A stretch of DNA of 64,000 nt from Antedon bifida (lineage: Eukaryota; Echinodermata; Crinoidea; Comatulida; Antedonidae): NCBI GenBank assembly GCA_963402885.1, contig OY727096.1:930001-994000 (forward strand). Direction: 5' to 3'. Under the pieces are notes generated by a model that was not told where the DNA came from, ran no database searches, and saw only the letters and a program-made list of their open reading frames with translations. Positions within the stretch are counted from its first letter, which is position 1. Each line of letters begins with the position of its first letter. Positions 60,203 to 64,000 of the stretch are shown here, piece after piece. The position numbers and the translations under genes were made by a program.

Positions 60203-60340
60203 CTGAAAGCAATGTTGATCGAGCCTGTCGTAAGAAATTACCGCTATTGTTCATTGGTCTTGCTGAAGTTAACGCAATTAGCGTTACTAACGCACATGAA
60301 ACGAATAATAAACGAATTGAGGTCATTCTCTTGTTTATAT
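60203..60340 (-). CDS. CRH: CRH-type neuropeptide precursor, signal-peptide exon
   Basis: Minus strand. Acceptor TTTCTTTCAG, 14 UTR bases, then ATG (60326-60324) and 41 codons plus one base to donor GTTAGT. MTSIRLLFVSCALVTLIALT forms the signal peptide, probably cut after Ser-Ala (21-22). RPMNNSGNFLRQARSTLLS begins the spacer propeptide. The next exon adds Asp-Met-Leu-Arg. This is the only ATG that gives a signal peptide joined in frame to the peptide exon. Confidence 0.88.
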
Positions 60341-60582
60341 CTGAAAGAAAACATTTTAAACAATTTACTTTTATTACGCACTCAATTTGTTAGTCTCTTA
60401 CAAATGTCAAATTTGTGAAAATATTTTATTCTTATCGTCAACCCATAAAGTGAAACTAAAATAACAAATGTGAACTTGAAATAAAATGAAATAAATATTC
60501 CAAATATTACTTATTTCATTAAAGTAACATTCCTATACATTTATGAAACTAAAATGCTTTTACCTTATTTGACTTTCAGTAA

Positions 60583-60603
60583 GTAAGTAAGTAAGTAAGT
60601 ATT
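60583..60603 (+). repeat. (AGTA)n microsatellite
   Basis: AGTAAGTAAGTAAGTAAGTA, within the 5'UTR intron of the CRH gene. On the minus strand it reads TACTTACTTACT, so it adds no donor sites to the transcript. Confidence 0.85.
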
Positions 60604-61106
60604 GCAAAAGAAAATGTTTGAATTTCATCCGTTCAATCATTTTATATTTAACCCTGCGTCTAAAATTACCAGTGACGATGACGCAATTACATTTAGAATA
60701 AATGGCATGACGACCTGTTTATTGTATTCATATTTGGAGCTTTGAATCAATTGTATGATTCACTCTTACAACTTATATTTGTCATAGAAACACAATGCGT
60801 ACTATGACTTTGTTTGAATTTGAAATAATAATGGAAAGGTACTGAATTATTACACAATGTATATAGTGTATATAGCGTGACACCACAGAGCATTGAGTAG
60901 ATCTAATATAGACATTCCCAAGCTTGTACTGTAGTTACAGTCTTTTTTAAAAAAGTTTGTCAGCGTTTAGATTTTTTTCTGGAAAAATATCAAGTAATTT
61001 CGAATGAAACGCTATGTGTGCCAAAATAATTTTACCAATATTAATTCGAAGTTTAGAACCTATACATGAGTAGTGCACCCGATTCTCAGTACTGTATTTA
61101 GGTTTC

Positions 61107-61262
61107 TCCAGTATCATAGGAAAATTCAATAATATATAGAATCACATGTGTTTCACATGTATTAACGACAATAATTTAACGCTTATTACTTAATCTTACA
61201 TGATATAGGAACCACATGTAATACAAATGACATGCTGTATATTACCAAACATTCCTATGAAG
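61107..61262. mobile_element. MITE family 4 copy
   Basis: CCAGTATCATAGGAAAATTCAATAATATA, ATCACATGTGTTTCACATG and the mirrored CATGTAATACAAATGACATGCTGTATATTACC...ATTCCTATGA. More diverged than the other two. Confidence 0.65.
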
Positions 61263-61417
61263 CTATGGGGAGATACAGCACGGAGAATAACAAATAAAAC
61301 GTTTGTTCGAGTACGTTCCAATATTTGAAATAATAATAATTAATTTTAGACACAGTGTATTGTTTGTTATTTTTAGTGTAACATACACTATTTTGTGAAC
61401 AATTGAGTTGTAACGAG

Positions 61418-61425
61418 TGACGTCA
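61418..61425. promoter_or_regulatory. CRE palindrome TGACGTCA
   Basis: Full CRE consensus within the presumed 5'UTR intron of the CRH gene. Regulatory use is inference. Confidence 0.3.
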
Positions 61426-61619
61426 TATTGATGTATTTTAAAAATAACACAGTTTATTTGGTGCGTTACATTTTAACAACAGAATAATATATTCGCGAAG
61501 AATGTGTTTAGTTATGAATGATTCAATATTACAAAGTTAAAAGTGTATACATCCATGGATTAATTAATCCATGATACATCTTACTATACTATACAGATTT
61601 GAGGATTTGTCAAATTGAT

Positions 61620-61692
61620 ATTGCGCGTACGTCCTTGCGTTGCGTGCTAGTGGTGAGAACCACGCGCGTTGCATGCTAGTGGAACCACACGC
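61620..61692. mobile_element. MITE family 2, right arm with duplicated tip
   Basis: TTGCGCGTACGTCCTTGCGTTGCGTGCTAGTGGTGAGAACCACGCGCGTTGCATGCTAGTGGAACC: the terminal segment GTTGC-TGCTAGTGG-AACCAC appears twice. Confidence 0.7.
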
Positions 61693-61809
61693 GTATATGT
61701 ACTGGTGATCGAAGTATCATCCTCCTTCAAGATATCTACTTTATTCTGAAAGTAAGCCTCGAGGTATTAGTTTAATATTTCATAATTCCTACAAAAAGTC
61801 AATACTTAC

Positions 61810-61915
61810 AATTAATGCTTAATTCAATCTCCGTCTTCTAATTCAAAAGTCTATAGAAATACCCTGTAAGTGTCCAAGCGTCCAAAACTGTTATACTTTT
61901 TAAAATGATGATTAC
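61810..61915 (-). other. CRH: Proposed first non-coding exon of the CRH gene
   Basis: On the minus strand a TATA-like box (61943-61933) is followed about 25-30 nt later by CAGTAATC, a plausible start, and then by a consensus donor GTAAGTATT (61809 downward). The coding exon at 60340 needs an upstream 5'UTR exon because its acceptor sits 14 nt before the ATG. This is the best candidate in the 1.6 kb upstream. Confidence 0.4.
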
Positions 61916-61932
61916 TGCCTCAAGAAGTTTCA

Positions 61933-61992
61933 TTTATAATATACAACGACTCGAGTGATTGGTCGGTTTTTAATGGGCGGGCAACCAATCAT
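61933..61992 (-). promoter_or_regulatory. Candidate CRH promoter: TATA box and two CCAAT motifs
   Basis: Minus strand: TATATTATAAA at 61943-61933; ACCAATCAC at 61963-61955, about 20 bp upstream; a further GATTGGTT (CCAAT in the opposite orientation) near 61990-61983. CTCGAG lies between TATA and CCAAT. The spacing is compact but plausible for a regulated neuropeptide gene. Confidence 0.4.
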
Positions 61993-62813
61993 CGCAGTTC
62001 CTGTCGTTGGTGAGTTTCAATACAATAGCCTTGATTGTTTTCATTAATGAAGTGATTTCTTGAGTTCTTTTGAATTACATTTTCAGTGACTGGTGGGGGA
62101 GGGGGGAGTTTTGGGAAAGTGGGTGTACATTATTAAAGATAAATTAATAGAATAAAGGTGGTGTGTCTAGGGACGAAGAAAATGAACGAAATAAACGGTC
62201 AGGTTTTTTTTAGAAACTTGGTGGGTTAACGCAACTATGTATGATTTTTTTTCAGATTAAAAACTTAATTAAAATCTTAGGCCTATACTCTAAGTGTATT
62301 ATAGGTAGTCTAAAGAAAAGCCTATCCCGATGAAAGACTTTATGTATCCAATAGATTAGTTAGGGATCTTGTAATGTTTACATTTCTGATTCGTTTATCC
62401 GTTTATTTTGTTTTGTTAATCGAGGCTAGTTCAAAGAATATTACAGTTATTTAGATTCTAAACCCGGACAGATTTAAGGTTAATCTGTTGGGCCTAAATG
62501 TGGATAATGGTATAACCAAAACTCGGTTAAAACTTCCGATGCTTGCTAATACGTAGAAATAAGCTTAGACCAGGAGAGCTGTAGTACAGGTTTTCGTTAA
62601 ACTGTTGATAACAATTTGCATTTCTCATTTGTATAAAACAATTGAGTCTCAATTTCCAAATCCATCATTCTTATTTAATATTGTTAGACGCTACCACCCC
62701 CTCCCCACCACACCCTCGCTTTTTAGACACGCCCTGACTCGGGTAGGTTTAATTGAAATCGATAAATTAAAAATATTGCCGTGACGATGGGTCAGACTCG
62801 CTTCCCTAATAAT
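61993..62813 (+). other. Intergenic, nothing recognised
   Basis: Short G-rich text GGTGGGGGAGGGGGGAG (62092-62109) and CCACCCCCTCCCCACCACACCC (62693-62714) are complementary-type low-complexity patches. No gene seen. Confidence 0.4.
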
Positions 62814-62990
62814 CTTGGTTCCCACCAGGACACACCTCAATGTGGTAAGCGCGTTGACCACCAATGACAAGCGAATAATTCATCCATCGCTTATGATTGG
62901 TCAAATAACTTGCGCTGCAAGGTAGGGGAACAGCTTTATAGGATGCGACATAAAATAGTACGCGCAACGCGAGTATTGACCAATCGGAAG
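62814..62990. mobile_element. MITE family 2 copy plus fragment
   Basis: CTTGGTTCCCACCAGGACAC, GTTGACCACCAATGACAAGCG, CATCGCTTATGATTGGTCAAATAACTTGCGC, then GGGGAACAGCTTTATAGG. A further GTACGCGCAACGCGAGTATTGACCAATCGG follows at 62958-62987. Confidence 0.8.
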
Positions 62991-64000
62991 ATCCGTTTGA
63001 CTGATTAATAACGAATTATATTTAAACATGCTTGTGGTCTGTAAAATATAATGGCCAGCGTCAAAATTTTCCTTTTCTTAAAAAATGATATTCTTTGAAA
63101 TACAAAAACCACAACTTAATAAAATTCCGCATTACCTCGACCGAATGTCATTTCAGACCACCAATATAATATTGTTAAAATTTTTTCACAGTATTAGTAT
63201 GTATAAATATCTTGAGGATTTATTTCGTAACTTTCTTATATGTTATTAATGATGTTGAAACGAATAAGGGATATAACATTTCAGTATTGCAAAATAATAC
63301 ATTTAAGGGGGCGCCCTACGGATTATTAACGTGGAGTTCGTTGTTCGTTTAACAAAGATTGCCCTCTTCGTCGTCGCTTGACCTGAACTCAACCTCGCTT
63401 CATAAACAAACTCAAACAATCGTCTTTTACATTACTTTAATTGCAAGACGTTGATTTCCAAGAATACGTTACGTTTTCTGTTACAACAAAACGCCATGAT
63501 TCCTGAGCGACGAACTGTGATGTATTGTCTTTTGAGAGACGCACTAATAGTCACGTGCTACCGACCGACTTTGTGGGTTAAAATGTCTTATTTGTGTTTC
63601 CTTTGAAAACTAATAAACAATATATTATATGACTATATTTGCCTGTAGCAATTCGATATGAACAATATAGATGATACGCGTCAATGTACAGGTAAAAAAA
63701 ATCTTACGGAACGTTCAGTAGATTTAATTATTATAGTGATTGCAATTGATAATCTAATAATACACGTACGTACGTACATAAAATATTGTTTATTTTGAAT
63801 ATTTTGAATCAACAATTTTTCATTGTAATCATGTTTATGTGAATCAAATTCTATTTAAATACAAATTTATTTCTTAGTGTGTAAAGAGATGTAAGTTATG
63901 TAATACTGATGGAATTATTCATGGCATGACTTTTGTGTACGCGCGCGCTGTAGGCCTATCTCTCTCTTCGTACGCGTGTCTGCAGTATTAAAAAATGATG
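62991..64000 (+). other. Intergenic end of window
   Basis: AT-rich. A (CGTA)n run is at 63764-63777 and CpG-rich GTACGCGCGCGC at 63937-63948. No gene recognised. Confidence 0.4.

Noticed and set aside
1..64000. CRISPR arrays, operons, ribosome binding sites
   Set aside because: The window is eukaryotic with spliced genes; the tandem repeats seen lack the repeat-spacer pattern.

Overview
The window reads as nuclear DNA of a marine invertebrate deuterostome, most likely an echinoderm. Species is not resolvable; a crinoid or sea cucumber is a guess. The reasons are AT-rich sequence with long introns and GT-AG splicing, dense short palindromic repeats, DIRS- and CR1/L2-type retroelements, and genes with CRH-type neuropeptide features.

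0-36 kb (+ strand): the 3' two thirds of the gene for dihydrolipoamide acetyltransferase, the E2 core of the pyruvate dehydrogenase complex (DLAT). Nine exons join in frame into 368 codons plus stop, from the end of a lipoyl domain through the proline-rich linker, the peripheral-subunit-binding domain and the whole catalytic domain. Upstream exons lie outside the window. Its introns hold a DIRS-type tyrosine-recombinase retroelement (2.93-8.33 kb) with inverted terminal repeats and an internal complementary region, plus minisatellites, tRNA- and 5S-derived SINEs and many MITEs.

36-42 kb: repeat-rich intergenic DNA and a CR1/L2-like LINE on the minus strand with an unbroken 929-codon endonuclease/reverse-transcriptase ORF.

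42-50 kb: no gene recognised; mostly MITE copies.

50-62 kb (- strand): two tandem small secretory-peptide genes with the same structure (5'UTR intron directly before the start codon, signal-peptide exon ending in phase 1, short final exon beginning Asp-Met/Ile-Leu-Arg). The upstream one encodes a clear CRH/urocortin/DH44-type amidated peptide. The downstream one is a strongly diverged paralogue. A TATA/CCAAT promoter and first non-coding exon are proposed for the CRH gene near 61.8-61.96 kb.

62-64 kb: intergenic, with MITE remnants.

The strongest observations are the DIRS element, whose insertion can be reconstructed base by base as recombination at a 5-bp GTGTA core, and the tandem CRH-type pair.
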